Below are positions 41,633 through 50,631 of a stretch of 64,000 bases of DNA, piece by piece. A program made the translations under genes and the position numbers. Each line of letters opens with the position of its first letter. The stretch's first letter is position 1. Below the pieces are notes generated by a model that made no database searches, was not told the origin of the DNA, and saw nothing but the letters and a program-made list of their open reading frames with translations. The stretch comes from Hymenobacter artigasi (GTDB lineage Bacteria > Bacteroidota > Bacteroidia > Cytophagales > Hymenobacteraceae): contig NZ_JAAVTK010000001.1 in the NCBI RefSeq assembly GCF_012275535.1, positions 372,001 to 436,000 on the forward strand, written 5' to 3'.

Positions 41633-42937
41633 TCAGCTTTTGATAATCATCTCGGCCACTTCACGGCCGGTGGCCAGGGCCGCGTTCAGTGAGGGATAGG
41701 ATGTCCAGTCGCCGCAGCGGTAGAGGGTTTCGGCCAGTTTCAGGGGCTGTTCTACGGGCTGGCCGGGCAGGTACACCGGCAGCGCCGTGGGGATGCGGTA
41801 GCTGCGCAGGTGCTCCCACTGGCGGGCGGCTGGCCCAAACCAGGCGGCCAGCTCCTCGCGCAGGCGGGCAGTAAGCTCTTCTTCGCTGAGGCTGCGCTCG
41901 CCGTGGGTGCTCACCGATATCAGCGAGCGGCCGGCGGGGGCGTACGCGCCGCTCACATCGGCGGGGAAGGCCACGTTGTGAGCCAGGGCACTGGGGCCGG
42001 CGTTCAGGCGCAGCAGCTTATCGTTGCGGCCCGGCGAATGGCCGCCGGGCGTGGCAAAGTAGGTGCAGGTGGTGAGGCGGGCCGCTGTGGGAAAGGTGGC
42101 GTTCTGGGCCGTGAGGCTGTCGTCGGGGTTACCGCTGCGGCCGGCCAGCAGGCGCAGGGTGCTCAGGCCATCGGTGGCCAGCACCACGGCCGAGCCATGT
42201 AATACCTGGCCCGTGGTGAGGCGCACCTGCGTGCCATCGACCACGCCCGCCACCGGCGAGTTAAGGCGCACCGTGCCGGCGGGCAGGCGGGCCACCAGCT
42301 GCTCGGGCAGCTGCTGCATGCCCAGGGCGGGCACGGCCGCCTCGCCGGTCACAAACTGCTGGAATACGAACTCGAAGAAATTGCTGGCCGTAGTCAGTTC
42401 CCTGTCCAGGAAAACGCCGCCGAAAAACGGTTTGAAAAACGCGTTTATCATCTGCTCGCTCCAGCCGTAGCGTTGCAGGAAGGTGAGGGTATCGGTGGCC
42501 GGGCGGGCCAGCAATTCCTCGGGCGTGTATTTCAGCAAGTGCCTCACCAGACTGAGGATGCGCAGCTTATCGGGCAGCGTCCCAATTGGCGAAATAAGCG
42601 CCGAAAATGCCGCCAGCGGGGCTTGCAAGGGGTTTTGCAAGGTAGTTTCACGCCCATCGGCCAGCCGGATTACGGCCCCGGAGCGGAAGCTTTTCAAGTT
42701 GAGCGCGCTATAATCGAAAATGCGCCGGGCCTCGGGGTAGTTGGTGAGCATCACCTGAAAGCCCCGGTCGAGCCGGAAGCCTTCGGGCGTGATATCGGTC
42801 CGCACGCGGCCGCCCACGGCATCGGCCGCTTCGAGCACGAGCACGGCGTGGCCGGCGCGGTGTAGCCAGGTGGCGCAGGCCAGCCCGGCCATGCCCGCCC
42901 CGATGATGATAACGGGGTTAGAATCAGAGGAAGTCAT
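41633..42937 (-). CDS. FAD-dependent amine oxidase/phytoene-desaturase-like protein
   Basis: A 434-residue flavoprotein. PVIIIGAGMAGLACATWLHR is the FAD-binding GxGxxG motif with the acidic end of the second strand (VLEAADAVGGRV). It continues like protoporphyrinogen-oxidase and phytoene-desaturase-like oxidoreductases: FFKPFFGGVFLDRELTTASN, and the C-terminal flavin motif YRCGDWTSYPSLNAALATGR. Substrate and product are unknown. It is a single gene, convergent to the transporter. Confidence 0.82.
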   Translation of the reverse strand: MTSSDSNPVIIIGAGMAGLACATWLHRAGHAVLVLEAADAVGGRVRTDITPEGFRLDRGFQVMLTNYPEARRIFDYSALNLKSFRSGAVIRLADGRETTLQNPLQAPLAAFSALISPIGTLPDKLRILSLVRHLLKYTPEELLARPATDTLTFLQRYGWSEQMINAFFKPFFGGVFLDRELTTASNFFEFVFQQFVTGEAAVPALGMQQLPEQLVARLPAGTVRLNSPVAGVVDGTQVRLTTGQVLHGSAVVLATDGLSTLRLLAGRSGNPDDSLTAQNATFPTAARLTTCTYFATPGGHSPGRNDKLLRLNAGPSALAHNVAFPADVSGAYAPAGRSLISVSTHGERSLSEEELTARLREELAAWFGPAARQWEHLRSYRIPTALPVYLPGQPVEQPLKLAETLYRCGDWTSYPSLNAALATGREVAEMIIKS

Positions 42938-43046
42938 AATTGAGTAGCAAACAGAATTTCGCGCAGCTTGCTCCGCATTTCACGGCGCGTGGCGCGAAAG
43001 GTTGGGCTAATTGAGGTTATAACGGAGTGACGTTTTTCAAGCGTCT

Positions 43047-43147
43047 GTCATCCAGCGCTTGCGAAGGACCTTATCACGCCTGAACGGTACGCAGTAATCT
43101 CCAACGATGTGAATGTGATAAGGCCCTTCGCGGCGCTCAGGATGATA
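43047..43147. repeat. GTCAT-type hairpin, degenerate CCTTATCAC subtype
   Basis: GTCATCCAGCGCTTGCGAAG ending ACCTTATCAC faces GTGATAAGGCCCTTCGCGGC. Several mismatches between arms mark an older copy. The loop contains CTGAACGGTACGCAGTAA. Confidence 0.75.
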
Positions 43148-43185
43148 GTAATTCACAACCAACACAAATGACCCTAAAGCTGCTT

Positions 43186-43875
43186 TTAAAACAGCTTGGG
43201 CATCTTGTGCTCCTTCCATTTCTTGCGGGTCTTCATCGTCCAGAACTCGGCCACGCCGTTGCGTTGCAGGCTGAGCTGCCAGGCCGCCATGGGCTGGCCC
43301 AGCTTATACCCGGTGGCCTGGTCCTGCGGGAATTTCTGCTTGATAAGGGCGTAATCAGCCGCCGCAATATCCTTCCCCACTTCGCCGTGGCAGCGCAGGC
43401 ACAGCTGGTTATTCAGCACAATGGGCCGCTGGTAAAAGAATACTTCCTGCGACAGCCGCTTGATGGTGCGCACCGTATCGGGCCGCATTTCCTCGGCCAG
43501 CAGCGGGGCCTGGCTGGCGGGATTGCGGGGCCGCTCGCTCACGCGGTGGGCCGTGGCCTTGAGCACGCCGGCCAGGGAATCGACGGAGCGGTAGGTTTCG
43601 GGCCGGCAAAAAGCTATGGCGCGGGCCACGCCCCCGGCGGCCAGCTCGCGGGCCAGGGTGCGGCGCAGCAGCGAGTCGGCGGTGGCCGTGAGGGAATCGC
43701 CGGCCCAGCGGGTGGCGTGCAGCAGGTCGTTGGGCATAATGCGCTTCACCTCCCAGTTTTCGGCCTCAATACCGATGCGCTTGCTGTCTTTGAGGTGCTC
43801 CACCTGGTCGGGGCGGCAGGCGGTGAAAGCCAGGGCCAGCGCTGGCAGTGCAATTTTATACAGCAGATTTTTCAC
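43186..43875 (-). CDS. DUF3365 c-type haem lipoprotein
   Basis: A 229-residue lipoprotein starting with GTG at 43875 (VKNLLYKIALPALALAFTAC, lipobox). The body contains a DUF3365 (Tll0287-like) sensor/haem domain, with VARAIAFCRPETYRSVDSLA, KRLSQEVFFYQRPIVLNNQL and a single CLRCHGEVG haem c motif (CxxCH), and it closes with QLSLQRNGVAEFWTMKTRKK. Related domains bind haem and sense NO or redox state in the periplasm. An upstream ATG would need 36 extra residues encoded partly by a hairpin repeat, so it is rejected. Confidence 0.75.
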   Translation of the reverse strand: MKNLLYKIALPALALAFTACRPDQVEHLKDSKRIGIEAENWEVKRIMPNDLLHATRWAGDSLTATADSLLRRTLARELAAGGVARAIAFCRPETYRSVDSLAGVLKATAHRVSERPRNPASQAPLLAEEMRPDTVRTIKRLSQEVFFYQRPIVLNNQLCLRCHGEVGKDIAAADYALIKQKFPQDQATGYKLGQPMAAWQLSLQRNGVAEFWTMKTRKKWKEHKMPKLF

Positions 43876-43921
43876 GGGTAAAAGATTTCTTGAACACAAC
43901 GCTGCAAAAGCACCGCAAAAT

Positions 43922-44035
43922 ACCGTCATGCCGAGCGCAGCCGGGGCATCTCGCGTGCCACTACTAATCAATGCTGTTATCACGATTAAGATACTATGGC
44001 ACGCGAGATGCCTCGGCTGCGCTCGGCATGACGGT
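43922..44035. repeat. GTCAT-type hairpin, GCATCTCGCG subtype
   Basis: Arms begin TACCGTCATGCCGAGCGCAG and end GCTCGGCATGACGG. The loop includes ACTACTAATCAATGCTGTTA. It ends about 15 bases before the thrC stop. Confidence 0.85.
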
Positions 44036-44049
44036 CTTCATTGAAACCC

Positions 44050-45345
44050 TTACATCAGGTAGGCTTTCAACTCTTCGTAGTTAACCGCCAGCGGCACACT
44101 TCGTTTAGCCCGCCCCTGCAAGGCCTGCACCACGGCCGGCAGCTCAATGGCCCGGCCCAGGATGGGCTCCACCACGTCGGGGAACTTCACGGGGTGCGCC
44201 GTGGCCAGAATCAGGCCCGCTGTGCCCGCGTGTTGGGCCTGATAGCGGCGCAGTGCCGTGTAGGCCACGGCCCCGTGCGGGTCGAGCAGATAATCGTCGT
44301 GCTCCCACACCTGCCGGATGGCGGCCACCGTATCGGCGTCGCTCACGGTATCGGCACCGAGGGCGGCGCGCAGCTTATTCAGGTCATTATCAAATAGCTC
44401 CAGAATGCGCACAAAGTTGCTGGGGTTGCCCACGTCCATGGCGTTGGAGAAGGTGGGCACGGCCGGCCGGGGCTCGTAGGTACCCGTGCGCAGGTAGGCG
44501 GGCACCGGCTCGTTGGCGTTGCAGGCCGCGATGAAATGCCCCAATCCCAGCCCCGAGGCCTGGGCCAGCAGCCCCGCGCACAGGTTGCCGAAGTTGCCGC
44601 TCGGCACCGCCACCACCGGCGCGGGTGCCCCCGCCGGCCACTGCTGCATGGCAAAGCAGTAGTACAGCTGCTGCGGCAGCCACCGCGCCACGTTGATGGA
44701 GTTAGCCGACGTGAGGAAGCGCCGCTGGGCCAGTTCGGGGTCCAGAAAAGCTTGTTTCACCAGTGCCTGGCAGTCGTCGAAAGTGCCGCTCACTTCCAGC
44801 GCCGTAATGTTCTGGCCCAGGGTGGTGAGCTGCTGCTCCTGCACGGGGCTCACCTTGCCTTTGGGGTAGAGTATCACCACTTCCACGCCCGGCACGCCCA
44901 GAAAGCCGCTGGCCACGGCCCCGCCGGTATCGCCGGAGGTGGCCACCAGTACGGTCACGGGCGGCGTGTCGCCGTGCTGGGCGAAGTAGCCCAGGCAGCG
45001 GCTCATAAACCGCGCCCCCACGTCCTTAAACGCTAAAGTAGGCCCATGAAACAGCTCCAGCGCCGACACGCCCGCCACCACCGGCACCAGCGGAAACTCA
45101 AAGTCCACCGCCTCGGCGCAGATGCGCTGCAAGTCGGCCTCGGCAATGGTGCTGCCCACGTAAGGCCGCATCACATTGAATGCCACGGTGGCCTTGCTCA
45201 GGCTACGCAATTCGCGCCGGAAATCCGCAGAGAATTTCGGGATGCTTTCGGGGAAATAAAGGCCGCCATCCGGAGCCTGCCCGGTGATGGTGGCCGTGCG
45301 GAAATCAACCAGCGGCGACTGGTGGCGGAGGCTGTAGTATTTCAT
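44050..45345 (-). CDS. thrC: Threonine synthase
   Basis: A 431-residue PLP enzyme converting O-phosphohomoserine to threonine. It starts MKYYSLRHQSPLVDFRTATI; the PLP lysine is in GPTLAFKDVGARFMSRCLGY; ATSGDTGGAVASGFLG and SANSINVARWLPQQLYY are diagnostic of the ThrC type with N-terminal extension. It is the last gene of the thr operon. A GTCAT hairpin separates it from thrB. Confidence 0.95.
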   Translation of the reverse strand: MKYYSLRHQSPLVDFRTATITGQAPDGGLYFPESIPKFSADFRRELRSLSKATVAFNVMRPYVGSTIAEADLQRICAEAVDFEFPLVPVVAGVSALELFHGPTLAFKDVGARFMSRCLGYFAQHGDTPPVTVLVATSGDTGGAVASGFLGVPGVEVVILYPKGKVSPVQEQQLTTLGQNITALEVSGTFDDCQALVKQAFLDPELAQRRFLTSANSINVARWLPQQLYYCFAMQQWPAGAPAPVVAVPSGNFGNLCAGLLAQASGLGLGHFIAACNANEPVPAYLRTGTYEPRPAVPTFSNAMDVGNPSNFVRILELFDNDLNKLRAALGADTVSDADTVAAIRQVWEHDDYLLDPHGAVAYTALRRYQAQHAGTAGLILATAHPVKFPDVVEPILGRAIELPAVVQALQGRAKRSVPLAVNYEELKAYLM

Positions 45346-45375
45346 ATTGTTGATTGTCCAATGGCGAAAGCAAGA

Positions 45376-45473
45376 ACGTCATGCCGAGCGCAGCCGAGGC
45401 ATCTCGCTCGCATCGTTGCGGCGATTAGATTACTGCGGCACGCGAGATGCCTCGGCTACGCTCGGCATGACGT
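45376..45473. repeat. GTCAT-type hairpin between thrB and thrC
   Basis: Arms AACGTCATGCCGAGCGCAGC/CGAGGCATCTCG and the complement GATGCCTCGGCTACGCTCGG, ending ATGACGT. The loop contains TCGTTGCGGCGATTAGATTA. Confidence 0.88.
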
Positions 45474-45492
45474 CCTTTTTGTTATCTAAAAC

Positions 45493-46425
45493 CTAGTCCT
45501 CCTCAACCACCCGCGCCCCCGTGGTCCCCACCGGCCCCACGTATACGTTGCACGCAATGCCCAACTCCGCAAATACCCCACCCATTGCCGCGCCCACGGC
45601 CTGCGCCGTGGCCTCCGTCCGGTTCAGCATAAAAATCGACGGTCCCGAGCCCGAGATACCCCCGCCAATGGCACCGGCCGCCAGCGCCCGCGTCCGCGCC
45701 TCGGCCAGACCGGGGATGAGCGGCAGCCGCGCCGGCTCCACAATGTAGTCGTCGAGCGAGCGGCCGATGAGGTCGTAATCGGCCATCATAAACCCGGCTA
45801 CCAGCCCGGCCACGTTGGCCCACTGGCGCACGGCCAAGCCCAGCGGCACCGTGGCCGGCAGCACCTTGCGCGAGTCGCTGGTTTTCAGCTCAATCTGCGG
45901 ATGCACCACGGCCACCCATAGCGGCGGCGCGGGCAGGGCAATGATATCAATGGCCGGCTCCAACGCCCGCACCACCGTGAAACCGCCGAAAATGGCCGGC
46001 GCGATGTTATCGGCGTGGCGCGCGCCGGAGGCCACGGCCTCCCCTTCCATTGCAAAATCCACGAGCTGCATTTTGCTGAAGCAGTTGCCCAGCAGGGCAT
46101 TAGCTGCTACCACCGCGCCGGCCGCGCTGGCCGCGCTGCTGCCCACGCCGCTGCCCGGCTTGATGCCTTTGGTGATTTCCAGCTCGAAGCCCATTTCCTC
46201 CGGCACCTGCTTCAGCAGCGCCAGCAGGGCCACGCCGGCCACGTTGCGGGCAGGGTCGGTGGGCAGGTTATAGGGGTCGAGGTGCTGGATGCGGACGCCC
46301 GGCGTGGCGCTGCGCGTGAGGCGAATGGTATCGTAGGGCGCGGCCAGGGCCAGGCCAAATACATCGAAGCCGCAGCCTAGGTTGGAGAGCGTGGCGGGGG
46401 AATGAACGAGAACGGAATCAGGCAT
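45493..46425 (-). CDS. thrB: Homoserine kinase
   Basis: A 310-residue GHMP kinase phosphorylating homoserine. The N-terminus is VHSPATLSNLGCGFDVFGLA; the ATP loop is GIKPGSGVGSSAASAAGAVV; the third motif is GGGISGSGPSIFMLNR. It acts between ThrA and ThrC in threonine synthesis. An AT-rich inverted repeat is upstream and a hairpin repeat is downstream. Confidence 0.95.
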   Translation of the reverse strand: MPDSVLVHSPATLSNLGCGFDVFGLALAAPYDTIRLTRSATPGVRIQHLDPYNLPTDPARNVAGVALLALLKQVPEEMGFELEITKGIKPGSGVGSSAASAAGAVVAANALLGNCFSKMQLVDFAMEGEAVASGARHADNIAPAIFGGFTVVRALEPAIDIIALPAPPLWVAVVHPQIELKTSDSRKVLPATVPLGLAVRQWANVAGLVAGFMMADYDLIGRSLDDYIVEPARLPLIPGLAEARTRALAAGAIGGGISGSGPSIFMLNRTEATAQAVGAAMGGVFAELGIACNVYVGPVGTTGARVVEED

Positions 46426-46431
46426 TATGTT

Positions 46432-46516
46432 GAATTAAGAATTAACAATTAAGAATCAGGAATGCCCGGCACCCTTCATCACCCAATTCTTAATTCTCAA
46501 TTGTTAATTGTTAATT
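46432..46516. repeat. AT-rich inverted repeat between thrA and thrB
   Basis: Left arm 46432-46460 (GAATTAAGAATTAACAATTA, then AGAATC) and right arm 46485-46516 (AATTCTTAATTCTCAATTGT, then TAATTG) are about 30 bases each around a GC core of 24 bases. Confidence 0.78.
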
Positions 46517-46519
46517 AAA

Positions 46520-48961
46520 TCAAAGCCTTGCGGCGCGGATAATATCTGCGAATACCCCCGAGGCCGTGACCTCCGCGCCGGCTCCCGCGCCTTTCACCAC
46601 CAGCGGCTGGTCGGCGTAGCGGTCAGTGTAGAACAGCACCACGTTGTCCTTGCCGCGCAGGTCGTACAAGTCGTGGCCGGGCGCTACGGTTTGCAGGCCC
46701 ACGGCGGCGTGGCCGTCGGCGTAGCGGGCCACGAATTTCAGGCGCTTGCCGGCCGCTGTGGCGGCATCGTATAACGCTTTAAAGTGGCTTTCATGGGCGG
46801 CCATCTGGGTGTAAAAGGCTTCCACATCGCCTTCGAGACAGGCAGGCGGCAGGAAGGTTTCAATTTCAATATCTGCCATTTCCATCACCTGGCCGGCCTC
46901 CCGGGCCAGAATCAGGATTTTGCGGGCCACGTCGGAGCCGCTCAGGTCGAGGCGCGGGTCGGGCTCGGTGTAGCCTTCGGCCTGGGCCTGGCGCACCACC
47001 TCGGCATAGGGCCGGGTGCCGTCGTAGTTGTTAAACACGAAATTGAGCGTGCCCGAGAGCACCGCTTCCATGCGCTGCACCACGTCGCCGCTGCGCGTGA
47101 GGTCGTTCAGCGTACCGATGATGGGGAGAGCCGCGCCCACGTTTGTTTCAAACAAGTAGCTGGCGTTGAACTCCTTCGACAGGCTTTTGAGGCGGGCGTA
47201 GTGCGCGTATTCCGACGACGCGGCCACCTTATTACAGGCCACGATGGCCACGCTTTTCGCCAGCAAATTGGCGTAGATGCCGGCGGCGGCCGGGTTGGCC
47301 GTCACGTCCACGAAGATGGAATTACGCAGGTTGCGGGCAATGATGAGTTGGGTGAACTCCTCCAGCGTCTGGGCTGGGGCTTGCGCCAGCTCTTCGGGCC
47401 AGGCAGTGAGGTCGAGGCCGTTTTCATCCACCAGGCAGTGGCGGCTGTTGGCAATGGCCACCACGCGCACCTGCAAGCCCAGCTTTTCGAGCAGGTGGGC
47501 CTGCTGCCGCGCCAGCTGTTCCAGCAGCTTGCTGCCCACGTTGCCGGGCCCGAGAATAAACAGGTTCACCTGCTTCTTGGTGGCTTCAAAAAACGCCTCG
47601 TGCAGCACGTTGATGGCCTTGCGCACATCGGCTGCCCGAATCACGGTCGAAATGTTCTTCTCCGAAGCGCCCTGCGCGATGGCCCGGATGTTCACCCCAT
47701 TCTGCCCCAGCGCCCCAAATAGCTTGCCGCTGATGCCGGGGTGGTTCTTCATGTTTTCGCCCACCAGCGCCACGATGGCGAGGTCTTTTTCGGGCCGCAA
47801 CGGCTCGATGCGGCCGGCCGCGATTTCCGTGGCAAACTCCTCATCCACGGCCACTTGGGCGGGCGCGGCATCCGGCGTATTTACGCCCACGCAAATGGAA
47901 TGCTCGGAAGAGCTTTGGGTAATGAGAATCACGTTGATGCGCTCGCGGGCCAGGGCCTCAAACAGCCGCTTCGAGAAGCCGGGGATGCCCACCATGCCGC
48001 TGCCTTCCAGATTCAGCAGCGTGAGGTTGCCGATACTGGAGATGCCCTGCACCACGGCCGGCGTGCGCGGCGGCTCCACTTCCACCAGCGTGCCGTATTC
48101 GTCGGGGGCGAAGGTATTTTTAATCCAGAGCGGAATCCCGCGCTGCATGACGGGCTGAATCGTAGGCGGATAGAGCACCTTGGCCCCGAAGTGCGACAGC
48201 TCCATGGCCTCCTGATACGAGATATGCGCAATGGGCCGGGCGCTGCGCACGAGGCGCGGGTCGGCGGTCATCATGCCGCTCACATCGGTCCAGATTTCGA
48301 GCTTCTCCGCATCCAGCGCGGCGGCCAGAATCGCCGCCGTGTAGTCGGAGCCGCCCCGGCCCAGCGTGGTGGTGGTGCCATGAGCATCGGCGGCAATGAA
48401 GCCGGGCACAACCCAAATTTTAGCAGGGTTTTGGGTCTTGAAGTCAGCTACTTGTTTTTGAGTCGTTGCCATATCCACTTCGGCCATGCCGAAGCGGGAA
48501 TTGGTGCGAATGAGCTGCCGGGCATCGGCCCACACGGTGGCCTGGCCCTGCACTTTAGCCACGGCCGCAATGAGGTGCGACGAGAGCAGCTCGCCGTAGC
48601 TCATGAGCTTATCCAGGGTGCGGGTTGACAGTTCGCCCAAGGCAAAAATGCCGTTGCACAGGCTGGTTATCTCCCCAAACTGGCTTACCAGCTGGCCTTC
48701 CGGCCCGCTATGCGTGGCGGGCAGCAGCTCCTGCACGGCCGTGCGGTGGCGGGCGGCTAGCTGCAGCAGGGTGTCGCGGTAGCCCGCGTCGCCGGCGGCA
48801 GCGGCGCGGCCCGCGCCAATCAGCGCATCGGTGGTCCCACCCAGCGCCGACACGACCATTACAACTGGCCCGCGCTCAGCAGCCGTGGCCACAATGGCCA
48901 ACGACTTGCGGATATTCTCGGCGGAGGCCACCGACGTGCCTCCAAATTTCAACACTTGCAT
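46520..48961 (-). CDS. thrA: Bifunctional aspartate kinase/homoserine dehydrogenase
   Basis: An 813-residue fusion. The aspartokinase half starts MQVLKFGGTSVASAENIRKS, with ADARQLIRTN, then GRGGSDYTAAILAAALDAEK and two ACT-type regulatory segments (NLTLLNLEGSGMVGIPGFSK). The homoserine dehydrogenase half begins near residue 465 with VNLFILGPGNVGSKLLEQLA (NADP fold), contains DVTANPAAAGIYANLLAKSV and NKVAASSEYAHY, and a late GSDVARKILILAREAG. It commits aspartate to threonine. The ATG at 48961 matches the family start; 71 further upstream residues are rejected. Confidence 0.94.
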   Translation of the reverse strand: MQVLKFGGTSVASAENIRKSLAIVATAAERGPVVMVVSALGGTTDALIGAGRAAAAGDAGYRDTLLQLAARHRTAVQELLPATHSGPEGQLVSQFGEITSLCNGIFALGELSTRTLDKLMSYGELLSSHLIAAVAKVQGQATVWADARQLIRTNSRFGMAEVDMATTQKQVADFKTQNPAKIWVVPGFIAADAHGTTTTLGRGGSDYTAAILAAALDAEKLEIWTDVSGMMTADPRLVRSARPIAHISYQEAMELSHFGAKVLYPPTIQPVMQRGIPLWIKNTFAPDEYGTLVEVEPPRTPAVVQGISSIGNLTLLNLEGSGMVGIPGFSKRLFEALARERINVILITQSSSEHSICVGVNTPDAAPAQVAVDEEFATEIAAGRIEPLRPEKDLAIVALVGENMKNHPGISGKLFGALGQNGVNIRAIAQGASEKNISTVIRAADVRKAINVLHEAFFEATKKQVNLFILGPGNVGSKLLEQLARQQAHLLEKLGLQVRVVAIANSRHCLVDENGLDLTAWPEELAQAPAQTLEEFTQLIIARNLRNSIFVDVTANPAAAGIYANLLAKSVAIVACNKVAASSEYAHYARLKSLSKEFNASYLFETNVGAALPIIGTLNDLTRSGDVVQRMEAVLSGTLNFVFNNYDGTRPYAEVVRQAQAEGYTEPDPRLDLSGSDVARKILILAREAGQVMEMADIEIETFLPPACLEGDVEAFYTQMAAHESHFKALYDAATAAGKRLKFVARYADGHAAVGLQTVAPGHDLYDLRGKDNVVLFYTDRYADQPLVVKGAGAGAEVTASGVFADIIRAARL

Positions 48962-49269
48962 CGCAGTTTCTGGTTGGTAAGGAGGTACCGCTTGGGTGGG
49001 AGGTGCGAAACCAGAATAGTTTGAAAGCCTGAACGGGAACGCCCGGAGGCGCCAAAAACGCTGTTTGGCAGGGTGAGCACCGCGCCGGAATAGCCTTGCT
49101 ACTCCATTGCCCGGTCCCGGCCACGCCCAAACAGACGGGCGCAATGTAGGGCGCGGCGCGGCCATTTCCCGCATCCATTCAGCGGTTTATTCGGGGTGCC
49201 GGCCCGCCGATGGCCTTCGCCTGTCAAATCCCGCGAACCAACGTGCTGAATAGCGGTGTTTAGAATCCG
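48962..49269. other. Divergent region between thrA and prfA
   Basis: About 308 bases with no convincing gene and no inverted repeat. A possible leader peptide for thr attenuation was looked for and not found: no short frame is rich in Thr or Ile codons. Confidence 0.5.
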
Positions 49270-49277
49270 TATCTTTG
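49270..49277 (+). promoter_or_regulatory. Candidate -7 element of prfA
   Basis: TATCTTTG, 30 bases before the ATG. No TTG at the -33 distance. Confidence 0.5.
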
Positions 49278-49307
49278 CCCACTATCTGATTATTTCCCGA
49301 ACACCCG

Positions 49308-50381
49308 ATGCTCGATAAACTAGAAGCCATCAACCAGCGCTACGAAAACGTCAACGAAGAGCTGATGCAGCCCGACGTGATGTCGGACCTGAAGCGCTAC
49401 AAATCCCTGAACAAGGAATACAAGGACCTGGGCAAGATTGTGGTGCAGTATCGCAACTACCAGCAGGTGCTCAGCAACATCGAAAATGCCCGCGAAGTGG
49501 TGGCCACCGAAAAAGACCAGGACTTCCGCGAAATGGCCAAGGCTGAGCTCGATGAGCTGATGCCCGAGCAGGAGCGCCTCGAAGTGCTCATCAAAGACCT
49601 GCTGCTGCCCAAGGACCCCAACGACTCCAAGGACGTTATTATGGAAATCCGGGCCGGCGCGGGCGGCGACGAAGCCGCCATTTTTGCCGGCGACCTGCAG
49701 CGTATGTACATGCGCTTCGCTGAAAAGCAAGGCTGGAAAATGGAGCTCATTGACGCCATGGAAGGCACTGCCGGCGGCTACAAGGAAATCATCGTGGCCG
49801 TGCGCGGCGAGGATGTGTACGGCAAGCTGAAGTTTGAAAGTGGCGTGCACCGCGTGCAGCGCGTACCGGCCACCGAAACCCAGGGCCGCATCCACACCAG
49901 CGTGGCCTCCATCGTGGTGATTCCTGAAGTAGAGGAATTCGACGTGGAGCTTAACATGGGCGATATCCGCAAGGACTATTTCTGCTCCAGCGGCCCCGGC
50001 GGCCAGTCGGTGAATACGACGTACTCGGCCGTGCGCCTCACCCACTTGCCCTCCGGCCTCGTGGCCCAGTGCCAGGACCAGAAATCGCAGCTCAAAAACT
50101 TCGACAAAGCCCTGGCCGTGCTCCGCTCCCGCGTGTACGATATGGAGCTGGCCAAGAAGAACGAAGCCGACGGCATCGTGCGCAAAAGCATGATTGGTGG
50201 CGGTGACCGTTCCGATAAAATCCGCACCTATAACTACCCCCAGGGCCGCGTAACCGACCACCGCATCGGCTACACGGTGTATAACCTGGCCAGCGTGATG
50301 GAAGGCAACGTCGACGATTTCGTGGAGCAGCTCCGCATCGCCGAAAGCGCCGAGCGCCTGCAGGAAGGCGTGACGAAGTAA
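49308..50381 (+). CDS. prfA: Peptide chain release factor 1
   Basis: A 357-residue class I release factor recognising UAA and UAG. Visible features are MEIRAGAGGDEAAIFAGDLQ in domain 2, and CSSGPGGQSVNTTYSAVRLT with the GGQ motif near residue 231 that triggers peptide release. The tripeptide anticodon PAT region is seen as RVPATETQGRIHTS (P-A-T). The PAT motif specifies RF1 rather than RF2. The protein ends in the usual LADD-like region. Function is certain. Confidence 0.97.
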   Translation: MLDKLEAINQRYENVNEELMQPDVMSDLKRYKSLNKEYKDLGKIVVQYRNYQQVLSNIENAREVVATEKDQDFREMAKAELDELMPEQERLEVLIKDLLLPKDPNDSKDVIMEIRAGAGGDEAAIFAGDLQRMYMRFAEKQGWKMELIDAMEGTAGGYKEIIVAVRGEDVYGKLKFESGVHRVQRVPATETQGRIHTSVASIVVIPEVEEFDVELNMGDIRKDYFCSSGPGGQSVNTTYSAVRLTHLPSGLVAQCQDQKSQLKNFDKALAVLRSRVYDMELAKKNEADGIVRKSMIGGGDRSDKIRTYNYPQGRVTDHRIGYTVYNLASVMEGNVDDFVEQLRIAESAERLQEGVTK

Positions 50382-50407
50382 TTAGAAGTAAGATGCGAAG
50401 AGCGGAC

Positions 50408-50612
50408 ACTCCCCTCCTTACCAAGGAGGGGAGTTTTTGCGAAGCAAAAACGGGGGTGGTTGTGGGCGTTGAACGACTGATGTTGAACAATACCGCCCTT
50501 CACACCCGCACTTCCCTAAACATACTCATTTCCCAACGCCCAGCGTTCAACGCCCACAACCACCCCAGCGCCCGCTTCGCGGCCGCGTCCCCTCCTTGGT
50601 AAGGAGGGGAGT
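50408..50612. repeat. ACTCCCCTCCTTA-type inverted repeat
   Basis: Each side holds a small hairpin (CCCCTCCTTACCAAGGAGGG at 50411 and CCCCTCCTTGGTAAGGAGGG at 50590) plus a GTGGTTGTGGGCGTTGAACG / CGTTCAACGCCCACAACCAC pair. The left side carries an extra GCGAAGCAAAAACGGGG. It ends 20 bases before the next ATG. Confidence 0.8.
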
Positions 50613-50631
50613 TGACCGCCCAACGCCCTCT

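Noticed and set aside
48962-49307. thr attenuator leader peptide
   Set aside because: No short frame with Thr/Ile runs and no terminator/antiterminator pair was found upstream of thrA.
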